Assembly: GCA_001414345.1 (NCBI GenBank)
Contig: LLCB01000087.1
Coordinates: 1-64,000, forward strand
Direction of reading: 5' to 3'
Length of the DNA: 64,000 nt
DNA from: Hymenoscyphus infarciens
Taxonomy: Eukaryota; Ascomycota; Leotiomycetes; Helotiales; Helotiaceae
A program made the translations under genes and the position numbers. The notes under the pieces are model-generated. The model was not told where the DNA came from, searched no databases, and saw nothing but the letters and a program-made list of their open reading frames with translations. This document shows positions 24,694 through 37,200 of the stretch, in pieces (position 1 is the first letter of the stretch; every line of letters begins with the position of its first letter).

Positions 24694-25162
24694 TCAATTG
24701 TTAGTATTCCACCTGTGCAATATGTTAGTATATATCGCAGCATGACCGGATCAAGGAAACGACTTACTTGTGTCCGCAATCGCAAGTATAAAAAATAGTG
24801 CTTCCTTCATCTGCACTCCTCAATTGCACGGCGGTAAATCTGACCTCGGTTCTCCCACATTCGGCGCAAGTCTCTTGAGTGGTGGTCGTATTCTCCATAT
24901 CGCTTCTGTTAACCTTCTGAATGACGGATCTTTGTTGTCGCAATAGTGAGGGGAATGAGGCAGGGTTTGTTTTGGTGATACTCGTTTTGGAGGCGGTATC
25001 TGCAAACGGTCAAACGCAAATTCCCCAACTGGGATAAAACTTCATACCTTGATTTTCCGCGCCGCAGCAGTCGCAGGTTAGGACGTTGTTCTTGTTTCCT
25101 GTAGAGGCATCCAAAAGATTGCCGCAATCTGTGCAAAATACGAGGGATCCGACGGCAGACAT
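24694..25162 (-). CDS. RPA12: DNA-directed RNA polymerase I subunit RPA12
   Basis: This is a small zinc-binding subunit of RNA polymerase I, involved in RNA cleavage and termination in the nucleolus. Three exons on the minus strand (25162-25048, 24999-24768, 24712-24694) give 121 residues; yeast Rpa12 has about 125. Introns are 48 and 55 nt; the second has a tactaac branch site. The N-terminal zinc ribbon uses C10, C13, C30 and C33. The C-terminal TFIIS-like ribbon starts at C83/C86 and carries the RSADEG hairpin with acidic D102-E103. The last exon encodes only six whole residues, ending TNN as in yeast. Oddity: the final cysteine pair reads CDCG (one residue between) rather than the usual two. 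It is divergent from SCC2. Confidence 0.93.
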
Positions 25163-25581
25163 TTTGAATAGAGTTGTGGCTTGGGGTGGTGTTAGAGTGG
25201 TGTTGGGTGGTAGGTAAGGCTTTGGACTTTTTTTCTAGAAATCTTGGAGAGGGATGGAAATACAGGGCGTGGTTGGAGGCGCATTTTAGGGTGGAGCTTT
25301 CTTTACCCTTTACCTAAGCACAAGGCTGTCGGCCTTTCCTCGCTGAAAGTAGTGATAGTGGCTGCTCGAGGAAAGCCGCAAACAACAAAGAAACTGATGT
25401 GTTCGGCCAGATGAGAGACCAGACGGACGGGAGGATTCACTAATATCTCACCATGCTGCCATCGCCCGCCCGGAAGTCCCCATTTCATTGATTTCCCCGG
25501 TCCCCAAACCAAACCTCGACCTCCCAACCGCCAACCGCCAACCGCCAACCGCCAACAGCCTCAGCATTTGCGCTCAACACC
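25163..25581. promoter_or_regulatory. Divergent promoter between RPA12 and SCC2
   Basis: The 419 bp between the two start codons must hold both promoters. Near the SCC2 side a 7-bp unit (aaccgcc) is repeated in tandem four times at about 25525-25553, inside the likely 5' leader. No TATA box or factor site could be assigned with confidence. Confidence 0.6.
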
Positions 25582-28500
25582 ATGAATACCCACGCCCAGA
25601 ACCACAGCCAACACCAAGGCTATCCTGTCACCCACAATGGCACCCCGAATGGTTCCTTCTCTGCTGCTGAAATGAATGCGGGCGCGCAAAGATATCCCCA
25701 TGGCAGAGTCAAGGTTTTGACCGTCGACGAAGCTCTCCCACTGACACCCATCACTTCGATTGTGCCCTTCAACTCGGGTTTGCACCCCCTTTCCGCCGTT
25801 CTCAATATAAATACAGTTGCTGATTGACGGCGTGTAGATATCCTGCCCATGCCCAAGGTCGGACTGAGATCATCCGTGTCGTTATTCCCAACCCCAGCCG
25901 AACGCGCGAAAGGTAGAGATGTGCTGGAAGGCCTCAATCGCGAGGCTGCGGACCCACGAAACACATCGAGAAGACTACAACAGTCCTTGGACGAATTGAA
26001 GGATCTTCTCAAACCCGATGGTCTGACGAATTTGTATGCCAAGAACCCAGTGCCTTTCCGTATGCCAAAATATATAATCTAACCTGCCGTAGCAAGTTCA
26101 AGACGGCCCCAAAACTCTCCTCGGGTCCTGATATGGACGAGCAGCCCAAAATAAACTTGTCCCCATTTGCTCAAAAGGTCTTGAATCAAACCGTGGTAAA
26201 TTTCACTCACCCCATATCTCAGCCAGCCACTACACAGCCAGTGAATGATAGAGCTACCCACCACAAATCAGCATCCAAAGCGAGAGCCCCTCCTCACCTA
26301 CAAAGGGCTCCTGTCAATGCTGAAGCCTTTGGAAATAGTGCGGGGGTATCACTTCACCCGCCAAAGACACAAAATAAATCTCAAGTTGGAAACCCCCCTC
26401 TAAATGCAACCAAGCCCAATTCGAGTTTTTCTGTAGTCATTCCTAGCTTACCCGACAACTTTCGTCCCGAAGAATACACCCCCTCAAAAGTTCTATCCAA
26501 ACCAGCCACCAAACACCAAATTCCATCCCGCACCCCGTCCCAGGCATCCATCGCCCCCGCACAAACACCTCGCCAAAGCTCATCTCAAGTTGAGGCAAGA
26601 CCATTTAACCAAACTCCTGTACATACTCCTTCGCATGCTGCTAGTCAAACTGCGTCACCAGCTCCGCCTTCATCTTCAAGTTTTATTATTGAGATACCCG
26701 TACAACCTCATCATCACCTTCAACTTCAGCAACCTCAACCAATTCCGGAAGTTCAACCACAAACTCCTCGCCAAGTTGCCCCTCAATCTACCCAATCTGG
26801 ACAACCATCTTCTTCAAATCCTAGCTTAGCTGTGGTTATACCTGACCTTCCAGCCACTTTCAATCCTGGAGACTACGAAGTTGTCCCCGATTCCCCAGAT
26901 ACGCCACAACATCTCTCCCGCAAACGAAAGCGATCTGAGATCGATGGCTACGACGACGGTTTCCCAATGAGCATTGGACAACGAGAAAAAGCAGATGCAG
27001 CCGCCAACAATTTGCGGCACTATCTACAAGAGATCTTCGAAGCTGAGGATCGTTTACAGTCTGACAGCACCTTCTTCAACCAACTGTTCGTCGCTACTAG
27101 TGACGGATTCAGCCTCTCCTCTGCCGCTCAATCAAAGGTTGAAAGCCTTCTCCAAAAAATCATCTCAATGGGCCGTTTCGCACAAGCACCGCTTGACGAG
27201 TTGCTCCGACTCCAAAAGCTCTCTGAATCCTCTCTGAAAGATGCCGAGACCGTTGATATCAAAGTGGATGATGCCATGGGACAGAGCGAAGTTGATGCGT
27301 GGTTAACTCAGATTTCCGCTGCTGAACTGGGGTTGAAGGCAGCAAGAACATCTTTGAGATTGATGTCAGGGGGCCGCGAGGACAAACAGCTATATTCGGA
27401 AGATGTCATACAATCATCATTGAATGCCTTCAAGAATGCCATGGATAATTGCATTGTTCCAATTGTGGAAATTCGTAGCTCTGGTGCCTCGGCTTCGACA
27501 TTCAAGCTCTTATCAAATGAGAAAAAGACTATCAATAACCTCTTGACTCAATGTCGACGGGTATTATCGCTTTTGACAGCCCTGGTGTCTCAAGTGGAGC
27601 TTTCGGAAACTGTTATCAATACTCTCGAATTCACTGCCTCCCAACTCATCTTTGTCGAAAATGCCCCTGTGGAGCGGGACTCGATCCTTGGCATCGCGAA
27701 GTTCGACAATTTGCGAGTGGTGGCAATGGATGCTCTTGCGCAAATATTCCTCTGCAATCCAGCTCAACGCCAGGGGATCTTTGATGAAATTCTTACATCG
27801 TTGGAAAAACTTCCTGTTACCAAGCAGAGTGCTCGTCAATTCAAGTTAGCCGAGGGTGGAAATATTCAACTTGTATCAGCCCTGATTATGCGCCTCGTAC
27901 AAACAAGTGCCAACAAGCCCGATGATGCCAAGGAGAAGCGAAGGCGCAAGGCTCTTGAGGCCTTGAACGGCGATGAGGATAGCCAAACAGCTACTAGCCA
28001 GGGTGACTCGAACTTTACAATCAACTCAGAATCACGAGCAGAACAAGAAGTTGTCACTGCGGTCAACGAGCTTTCCGATCTGGTATCACCGCTCCTTGAA
28101 ACCGCCAGGCAAAATGCTATCTATGTTGTGACCTTCATTGTCAACAGAGCCATGAAGTCTACCAAGTCTGGCGATGCCCCATACCGCAACTTACTCGACT
28201 TGTTTGTCGAAGACTTTATCACATGTCTCAATTCGACCGATTGGCCCGCAGCAGAGCTCTTGCTGCGCCTGTTGCTTGTCAGAATGGTACAGCTCGCAGA
28301 AGGCGACAAAACACCAGCACCAGCTAAAAACATGGCTCTCGATCTTCTTGGCTTGATGGGTGCTGCTATTTCCGAACTCAATTCTCACGTCCGAAAAACT
28401 GCAAATGCTATAGACCCTGGAAATGAACTAGCTGTTTACTTGAGTAGATTGGCACACGCTTCGCTTGAGAAGACTGCTGCTTCTACAGATGTTGTGTCCT

Positions 28501-31500
28501 TCGATTGTGGGCCGTTCCGTGTATCACTTCAATACTTGGAGGAGCGATGTTCTTCGGAGCCTCAGCTTCAAGGCGCTATTGGTTTCTTCACGGCCAAGTG
28601 GGCCGAGAAGACGGTCTCCACATACGAGGACATTCCCGAAGACGATGATGGCTACCAGAAACTCGAACGAGACCATGGGAAGCTATCCTATCGTCTCCGA
28701 AAGATGCTCACAGACAGTACATGGTTGTCTACAGAATACAGTTTCGATAATGTCAGCCAACCTCACGCAAGGCTCGCATACTCTTTGACGTTGCTAAGCT
28801 CACCATTCTGCGAATCATTCAGCCGAGTTCTTACCATCCTCTTGAACTCTATGACGAGCGAACAAGCAACCGTTCGGAGCAAGAGTTTGAAAAGCGTCAA
28901 TCAGGTTTTAGACACGGACCCGACAATTCTCGACCGTGAACCAGCAGTAAAGCACTTGATTTTAAGATGCTCCAACGACCTCTCGGTTCAAGTTCGAGAT
29001 TCGGCTCTTACGCTTGTTGGAAAATGTATCAACCTACGGCCAGCTCTTGAGGAGGAACTCATCCCGAGTATTTTAGCTCGCGTAAATGATAGCGGTGTGG
29101 GTGTCCGCAAGCGTGCGATGAAACTTTCCAAAGATATTTATCTCAGAAACCACAAACGAGATATCAGAAGTCATATCGCCGATGCATTACTCCACCGAGT
29201 TAACGATTTAGATGAAGGTGTTCAAGAACTGGCTCGCCAGACCATTGAAGAAGTATGGATGTCTCCATTCTATCACTCCACTCAGTCCAAAGATTCTTCG
29301 GCACAATTCAAGCTCGCCATGGCGGACCACGTTGCTCTAATGGTTCGAACTGTCCAAAGAGGCAGCGGCGTGGCAGCAGTGCTTGACAAAGTATTGCAAA
29401 ATATGTTATCCAGCGACTCGAAATCTTCTGTGGCGAACTTTAGAGTTTGCAAAGCTCTTGTTGCCACCATGTTCGAAACAATCATTGATAATTCCTCGGA
29501 CGGAAGCGATGCTCCCTCTGCTCGCGATGCGCTACAGGTCCTGATGATCTTCGCAAAATCGGATGCCAAGTTGTTCACACCCGAGCAAGTCCAATTGTTA
29601 CAGCCTTACATCGCGAATGTTGGAGCCGGCGATGAAATGGCTATCTTCCGCTCAGTACTTGTTATATTTCGGCATGTTCTACCGCAACTTTCTAAAGTTC
29701 ACCACCAGTTCCTTCTCAATGTGAGAAAAGAACTGCTTCCTTCAATGGGGCGTGTACACAAAGCCCCTTTGGATGACTTGATTGCATGTTTGTGGATTAT
29801 CAGCAATGTGCTTGAAGATATTGCGAACTTGACATCTGCTACTTTGTCAAGTATGCTAAATATTGACGCGATGAAAAAGCTGGACCTCAACGACCCAAAG
29901 AACCAGAAGGATGTAACAAAGATTAGTAGGTTGTTGCCGATTGTTGGGACAATGGGGAAGCACTGTGACTTTGACCCTAAGCTTCAGGTCTTCAAACAAA
30001 AATTACCGTCTTTGAAAGGAGAATCTGTTTCAAAATTAATGGTCGATGTTATGGTACCCTTCGCGTCGCCTGCGCAACCACTTGAGGTACGGAAGGTGGC
30101 ACTAGAGGCTGTCGGAATGGTCTGCCAATCGTGGCCCAAGAACTTCTCCTCCGCCAACATATACACTGCTTTCCAAGGAGTTTTTGCAGAAAGAACTTCT
30201 GCTCTCGAAGCCATCATTTTGGCAGCCTTCAGAGATTTCCTCTTGCTTGAAGAGAAGCGATCAGAAGCTGGGAATGAAGGACTGCCTGGAACAGCAGGGG
30301 ACCCAAAAGCAAAATTGGGCGTCATGGGTGGTAGCCAGGGTGATGGTATCGCGATTGGAATTGCCCAGCGATTTCTTCCTGAAATTATCCGCCTTTCCCT
30401 GTCCACCAAAGATGACCAGGCCCTTCTTGCAACAGAAGTCGTAGCTAGCATTGCTCGCCAGGGTCTTGTCCATCCGAAAGAATGCGGTTCAACTCTCATT
30501 GCCCTCGAGACCTCGCCAAACCCCAAGATTGCTGAGCTGGCATTCAAGGAACATCGTGCTCTCCACGAGAAGCACGAAACTATTCTTGAAAAGGAGTATA
30601 TGCGAGCAGTCCAACGTGCATTTGATTACCAGCGAATTGTTGTGGAGGACACACACGGTGCAACCCTGGAACCATTTACGTCAAAACTTCACTTGATGAT
30701 TGACGTCTTGAAGATCAGCAAGATCAAGAATCGCAAGAGGTTTTTCGACACCCTCTGCTCACGCATTGATTTTGATCCGGCCAAGGTCAAGATTGAAACC
30801 ATCGGAAATCATCTAGATTTTTCTTTATTCATTGTTGAAAATTTGGCTTTTTTCGAGTATGCATCTGTAGATGAAGTCCACTCTACGATCAATTCAATGG
30901 AAAAAGTTGTAGCCGCTACCGGTACAGGAATAGCTCATATGATCGAGACGGAAATTTTCCACGTCAGCTTGGATGATCAACCCACCCAAGCAGATGAAAA
31001 TGGCCAACAACAAGTAATCCAACGAGCTGTCGACATTGATCGCCTTCGACTTTTGACCGCCACCTCAATGATGCTTTCGTGTCTTTGGGGAGCTCGAACC
31101 TACCTGCGACGACTGTATGGCCTCACGACCCAACGCCGCGAAAACAAGGGTAAACCTGCGCCAAAGGATTTATCTAAGGCTCCCGTCAAGGTTCCCTTTG
31201 TGACTGGCGACAAGTTCTGGGAGGAGACCGTGGCAACCATGGGTTCAATGGAATCCGAGGAAACTATGATGCAGCAATGCCGAAACTTCGTGCAGCTGTT
31301 GAACGTGGACCAAGACTTCAAAGTCGCCGCTGAAGGCGACGAAGAGGCGGAGCGAGGTAGACCAAGCACACCCAGCGAGGATGAAGAGGAAGAAACTCCT
31401 AGCACGCCCAATGGAAGTGGAAGAGGTCGGAAGAGAAAGGCAGCTGGTACTCCGGGTGGACGTAAGAAGCGTGCACGTTCTTCTTCTGTTCCTAGGGGCC

Positions 31501-31568
31501 GTGGTCGACCAAAGGGAAAAGGACGAGCAAGTGTGGAGAAGGATGATGAGGATTTGGGATGGAAATAA
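25582..31568 (+). CDS. SCC2: Cohesin loading factor SCC2/Mis4 (Nipped-B/NIPBL family)
   Basis: Scc2 with Scc4 loads cohesin rings onto chromosomes. Three exons (25582-25777, 25838-26033, 26093-31568) encode 1,955 residues, typical for fungal members. Both introns (60 and 59 nt) are forced by frame: the first joins a split GAT codon, the second a split TTC codon. The first about 550 residues are largely low-complexity and rich in Pro, Gln and Ser, with conserved short blocks (LTPITSIVPFN; SRRLQQSLDELKDLL). The rest is long alpha-helical HEAT repeat with the family's cohesin HEAT signature around genomic 28980-29270 and the Nipped-B C-terminal domain about 30250-31100. The end is a basic/acidic Gly-Arg-Lys-rich tail, probably nuclear localising. 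No breaks are seen. Confidence 0.93.
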
Positions 31569-34217
31569 AGTACTCGTCGTGGTATTTTCCTACGGCGCAC
31601 TGGAACGGTATTTGTGCTACATATTTTCTCTCGAGTTACTATGGTGTTTTAATCCACGGAAAAGGGGATAGTGGGGCAGACTTACGAGCAGCACATCATT
31701 GTATCATACTCTACATTGATCTTGCTATTTGGCATTTGGCGTCTGGCTTTTTTTTATTTGTGCGTACACTATTTATTCTACACTACAAGGGATGGTGTGC
31801 CATTTGCAAGCATGGAGGGAGTCTCTTTTTTTACGACCATGGATGGTTTGTCGAGGCGTTTGCAAGAATACCCTGCTGGCATGCGGGGAATAGGTATCTC
31901 GGGATGGATAGATACCTTGGTATTTTTCGCAGATGGTATAGAGAATAGGAGCTAGGTTCAGCAACGTAATTAAGATTGCTGGTGTGTATCATCAAATCAT
32001 AACATATTCATAATACTTCTTTCGTGTTTTATATTTCGTTTCTTGCGTATGTATGTTTGCTTTTGTCGCATTTATGGTTTCCTTCACTGGTGGTTTTATT
32101 CTACAAGGTGAGAGGTTGTGCCTACGATACTACGGCATATTACGTAGTCAAAGAAAGTAACAAAAATACAACAAAAATTCTAACCGATCCTTAGAACCGT
32201 CTTAAAGAAGTGTCTTAAGTCTTACAACTTTTTAACTAGTGGTTGTGGTTGAATTAAGATAGAAGCTGGTGTGCCTCAAATCGGCGTCTTTTTTCTCGTA
32301 CGTAGAGGTATATCACATGCTAATAGAACAATCTCTAATTTCTAACCATGTTACAATGAAACATAGTTTCATGTCAATGCTCCCCCACCCAATTAGAGGT
32401 TAAACCTGGACCTTCTTTTTTTTTGGTGCAACACCCGCACGATTTTAAGGTTCCTAACTGTCGGAAATCAATCCCAAATTTTTCTGATTTCTGTAAAGAT
32501 TCGTCCACAGTTCGAAGCTTGATTGATTGTTGTCGTCCTGATTCATCACCACGCCACTGCATGAATTCGGAGTTTTTGTCAGAGAACGAAAGGAAACTGC
32601 AGAATCTCTGGGAGACAGAAGGCTGGGCAAAATGAGGTTCCAGGACTGTCCACGACCTCAATATCACGGCAGCATCCAGGTTGATGGCAATTCCCGCCAT
32701 CACTTCCATGGATCGAATCAAATTCAAGCGAGCCGCATCAAATCCATGCAGCGATCGTTCATCTTCGGGAGGCTGAAATCCACTGCCGCCCGGACGATCA
32801 TCTCTTCCCCATCAAACATCGCAACGTAGACTGCTCTCCCTCTTTGCGAAGATTAGTTTGAGGCTAGCTGGGGGTACGTATCTACCTGTCGTCAGGAGCA
32901 TTTCACCTCTCCCCTGACCACCTTCTTCCCATTCCAGAAGTAAGGGATCGGAGATTGTGAGCGAATTCGAAAGTCTCACTTGATAGCGACACGTTAGACT
33001 CGCCACTGGTCGTTCTATCGGAATCACGAGCATGAGATGCTGGAACCGCCATCACGGCTCTTCACAACGTGATCTCGGTTCTTGAATACCACCCGGACTT
33101 AACCCCGATTAACGAGGCTCAACTTAAGCTTAAGAGACCACAGCAAATGAAAACCCATCTTTTCCATGTGTCCACTCTCTTGGTGACATAAAAATTGGCC
33201 ACTTGATGCCTCCGGTGTCAAGTTTTGACTCACTGAGCATCACGTGCGAAAACGCAAGCAAGTTACAGTCATCGAACTCAATTTTTGAACATTGATTCCA
33301 ATTCTGCCATCCCATAAAAAGGGTACATTATTTGGTACGAAATTGCTAATTGGTGGAAGCTATGGAAGAAGCGGGGCCATACGGCAAGTCTCGCTCAAAC
33401 CAAGTGTGCAGCCATAACTCTGTGCAGGCAATAGATGTAACTTCTCAAAGCAACAAGTATCCTAATTTATTACTTGATATAGTATAGTGCTTAGTACTAT
33501 AGATGGCGATACTATTCAAGCTTTTAAAATTAAAAGGCATTGTGGTTTATGATAAGATACCTCAACTTTGTAATAAATGTAAGTCGATTTTGGCGGAATC
33601 GATTATTTGGGTTGCACCAAGTGTGTAGCTATAATTATTCAGAGGGGTGTATTTACTACTTTTGGAGGAGTATAACTTCTTAACGTAAGACCCTTCTTCT
33701 TTTATTATTCAATATATTATATTTAGATTACGAGGTCGTGCGTTGTATAATAAACGGAAATTGTGACAAATACAATTCCGTGGTGCGGCGACCGCAGTGA
33801 AGTGTTGGCGACCACAGCGAAGTGATGCCCAAATAAGTGCAGTACTTATTGACTGTACACATTATGCATCTGGTCGGTGCTGGCTTAGACTTTATGCATG
33901 CTTTATGCGACTTCCGTTCCAAAGAATCGTACCCCATAAATGTGATGCCATGAGTTCCAGCCAAGCCAACTAATTAGAGTTGCCAAAATGTTCAACCATA
34001 TATATGTATGGCGCAGTTCTAGCTCCCAAACATACAAGTCCTGTAAACCCTTCTCTAACCTGTGTTCTTCTGATTTTGCTGCGAAGTTCTTTCCAAACAA
34101 CATTCTTTGCTCTTTTCCTTCCACAGCCTTGAACAAGTTCTAATTTTTGGCCCTGGTGGTCCTTCTTCAAGGTTTTCCCGTTGAAGCTGGCCTCGGGATA
34201 TAAGAGCCTTAGTTATA
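31569..34217. other. 2.6-kb intergenic region, no supported gene
   Basis: Frames here are short and show no recognisable family. The region holds a 20-bp unit repeated twice in tandem (33787-33806 and 33807-33826, ggcgaccrcagygaagtgwt) and an imperfect pair of direct repeats (ccaagtgtgcagccataa at 33400 and a C-to-T altered version at 33617). About 33460-33740 is AT-rich. These could be faint transposon traces. The end is the promoter of the dioxygenase-reductase fusion. Confidence 0.5.
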
Positions 34218-37200
34218 ATGTCTGAACGATCATGCCCGATGTCTGGCGCTGTTGGAGGGGGAGTATGTCCAGCAGGTGCAAAAGGAGAACGAACAGGTCC
34301 TCGAGGATGCAATTTTGCAAGTTTCTCACAGCCCGGAGACCTTCGAGCCGCATTCGATGTAAGTGATTCATGAGCGGTATTGGCGCTGTTACTGACATCT
34401 ATTAGATACCCGCTGGTGTAGACCCAGAGCAATTCTTGCGTCAAAGGTTCGTCCAATTATTGCGTTGATGAAACATACTCTAAGTGTAAATAGGGAACGA
34501 CAAGCCATAAATGAGATGTTATACTCTAACATTCCAGCAATGCGCAATATCAAAGAACAACAAAATACCCAAGGTGTCAAGTCACTCGATACCCTCAACG
34601 TAAACGAGCAAGATCTTCTTGCCATCGCCCTCGGTGCCCCGGCACGGCAAGTTCTTCTTAGAGCAGAGGAAGTAGGTTCAAGGACGGGATGGAGGGATGG
34701 GTATCTCAGCACAGAATATGGATTCGTGCCACCAGACGCCGACGAGGCCGCAGGTGCTCTAGCGAGATCGCCAGGAAGAGTGTGGTCAGACCTTTGTGAA
34801 AGAATGCCAGGTTGTGTGGCAAGAGGAAGAGTCCGGGAGTCAGTCGCCGCACTTGCAGTTATTCCAGGAACAGCAGATATCATTCCGGACAAAGCCCTTT
34901 GGGCAGCACTGGTCTCCCTCGGCATGTTATGTTCCATTTATCGATACGAGGAGAAGCACGACGGTAGCGAAGGAATCAACGTCACATCAAAAGCACCAAA
35001 GATGGACGTTGAGATGAGCGACGAGCTAGGAGATGAAGTGAAGGGGATTCCAAAGAGCATCGGTCTTCCATATTACCAGATATGTAAACGTATGGGTCGT
35101 TCGATACCCCATCTCACATTCTTCGATCAATCCTCATACAATCTCAAAGTGAGAGATCCTACGTCAACCTACCCGTACGTGGGCAGATTCGACAACACCG
35201 ATCTGAGATGGCCAATGTTTGGAGACAACTCAGAGATTGCTTTCTTGAAAGGCTGCGCAGACACTTCGGCTTCATTCCAAAGAGGGCCAGCAGCCATTGC
35301 AGCTTGTCAAGAGAATGTCATGTCAAGAAATAATGACGGCCTGCTCCGCAGTCTTATTGAACTTAAAGAGGTTCTTGAGAGGATGCCAAACGCTTTCCAC
35401 ACCATCAGTTTGAATCCAAAATCAGGCGATAACTATATTTCCCCAGCCGAATGGGTACGTTGGGCCAAATTCTCTGCGCCACTTTCGAAAAGATGCCCTG
35501 CCACATCCGGTCTACAATTCCCTCCTTATCTAGTCATGGATGCATTCTTGGGTCGAAAGAAGTATGATTCTTTCCTTGGCTTGGAAGGTGTGCATTTACG
35601 TGCTTGGCTTCCTTCCAACTGGAGAGCTTTCATCGCCGCAATCGAATACCACTACAGCATTCCCGAATATGTAGCAAAGTCTGGGGACGCAAGGCTCATG
35701 GGTGCACTAGATGGAATTGTCGAAGCTTATGCAGGCGAGCGTGGTTTCATGGGAGCCCATAGATACAAGGTATTTGGTTTGTTGGAGGTTGCTGGAAAAA
35801 CTGGCAGAACAGAAACAAACGGTGCTTCCGGCGCCGCAGATGCTAGTCGCCCATGGGAGGAAACGCATAGTCAATTTTCGGAATCGATGAAAGAGCGTCT
35901 CGAGCCTTTCCGTGGAAATCTCGGTATCGAACCCAATCAGATGCGAGGAACCTTCCTCGAGTGTCGGTACAAGTCTAGAGTTATCAACAGGTCATTTGTT
36001 GATAGCGATCCCACCAGAACAATCGCCTCAGTCACCCTCGACATCCAAGATACTGGCATCACATTCATGCCAGGTGACCGACTCGCGATACTCCCACTGA
36101 ACTCTTGGTTGGAGTGTGCTAAAGTTGCATCAGCTTTGGGGATAGTTGATATGCTAGATCATCCAGTCGCATTGGATAGAGAATGGTCAAGATTTGCAAA
36201 TCACCTCGGCGCCGTTTCCAGAATACCTACACCCAAACTTACAGTCTCCAACATCTTACGCCGAGGCCATTTGGCACCACTCAATCAAGAACTTGTTATG
36301 AAGCTTCATTCGATGCTCCGGGCTTCGTCCAACACGGTCCTTCAAGTTTTAGCAACTGAAGAATGGCCTGTCAGGGGCACTCTTGGTGACCTTCTCCAAG
36401 CTGCAGTCGCCGAAACGTCACCACATATCTGGGATCAAGCTTTTGATCTTTCCGGAAACCTCTCGTGGCTTTCCGAGCTCATTCCAATGGAGGTACCGAG
36501 AACTTATAGTATTTCCAATTATCCCGAAGAACTCCTTCCAGCCACAATCGACCTCACTGTATCAAGATCCGAGTACAAACTTTGCTCTACTTTCTCTGGT
36601 CCATCAACTGTAGTCCGGCAAGGTGTCTCGAGTTCTTTCCTCAATCCTGCATTGTCACCAAATGGTGAGACAATCGGGGTGGAGGACGACGAGGAGGTCT
36701 TGATTGGTGTTTCCCGCCCACTTGCTTTCCAGATGCCAATAGATGATGCAGCTCCATGTGCATTCTTTGCTGGCGGTAGTGGAGTTGCACCCTTTCGAAG
36801 TTTTTGGCAAGCACGAGCGGGTCGATCTGTGGGTAAGAATATGCTGTTCTTAGGTGTACAATCCAGAGAGAAGTTTTGCTATGAGAGAGAGCTCAGAGAA
36901 TACGTCAATGCCGGATTCCTCGAGGTATACACGGCGTTTTCTCGTGATTCGAGGGGCCTGGTTTACGACCGCCGTCATAATGATTTGATCGAAAAGGAAA
37001 TCACACCAAGATATATCGATGCTCTTATTGTCGAGCAAGGAGGCATGGTCTGCGATCTGGTCATGTCGAAGAAGCAAGGTGGTCTTGGAGGTCACTTATA
37101 CGTCTGTGGATCACTATCTGTTTTCGACTCGGTCATGTCTGGTATCCGAAAAGCAATTTACAATCACCGTACGGCTTCCATGGAATCTACCGATGAAATC

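Noticed and set aside
24765..24767. Reading RPA12 as ending at the TAA directly after HK
   Set aside because: A standard GTAAGT donor, tactaac branch site and CAG acceptor lead to a last exon ending in TNN, as in yeast Rpa12.
26034..26092. Using the later GTATGC donor at 26060 for SCC2 intron 2
   Set aside because: No acceptor keeps frame from that donor, while the donor at 26034 joins cleanly through a TTC codon to the FKTAPKL block.
32374..32727. 117-codon minus-strand frame
   Set aside because: No family resemblance and no exon to join it to; consistent with chance.
34389..34937. 182-codon antisense frame
   Set aside because: Shadow of the IDO-like domain coding sequence on the opposite strand.
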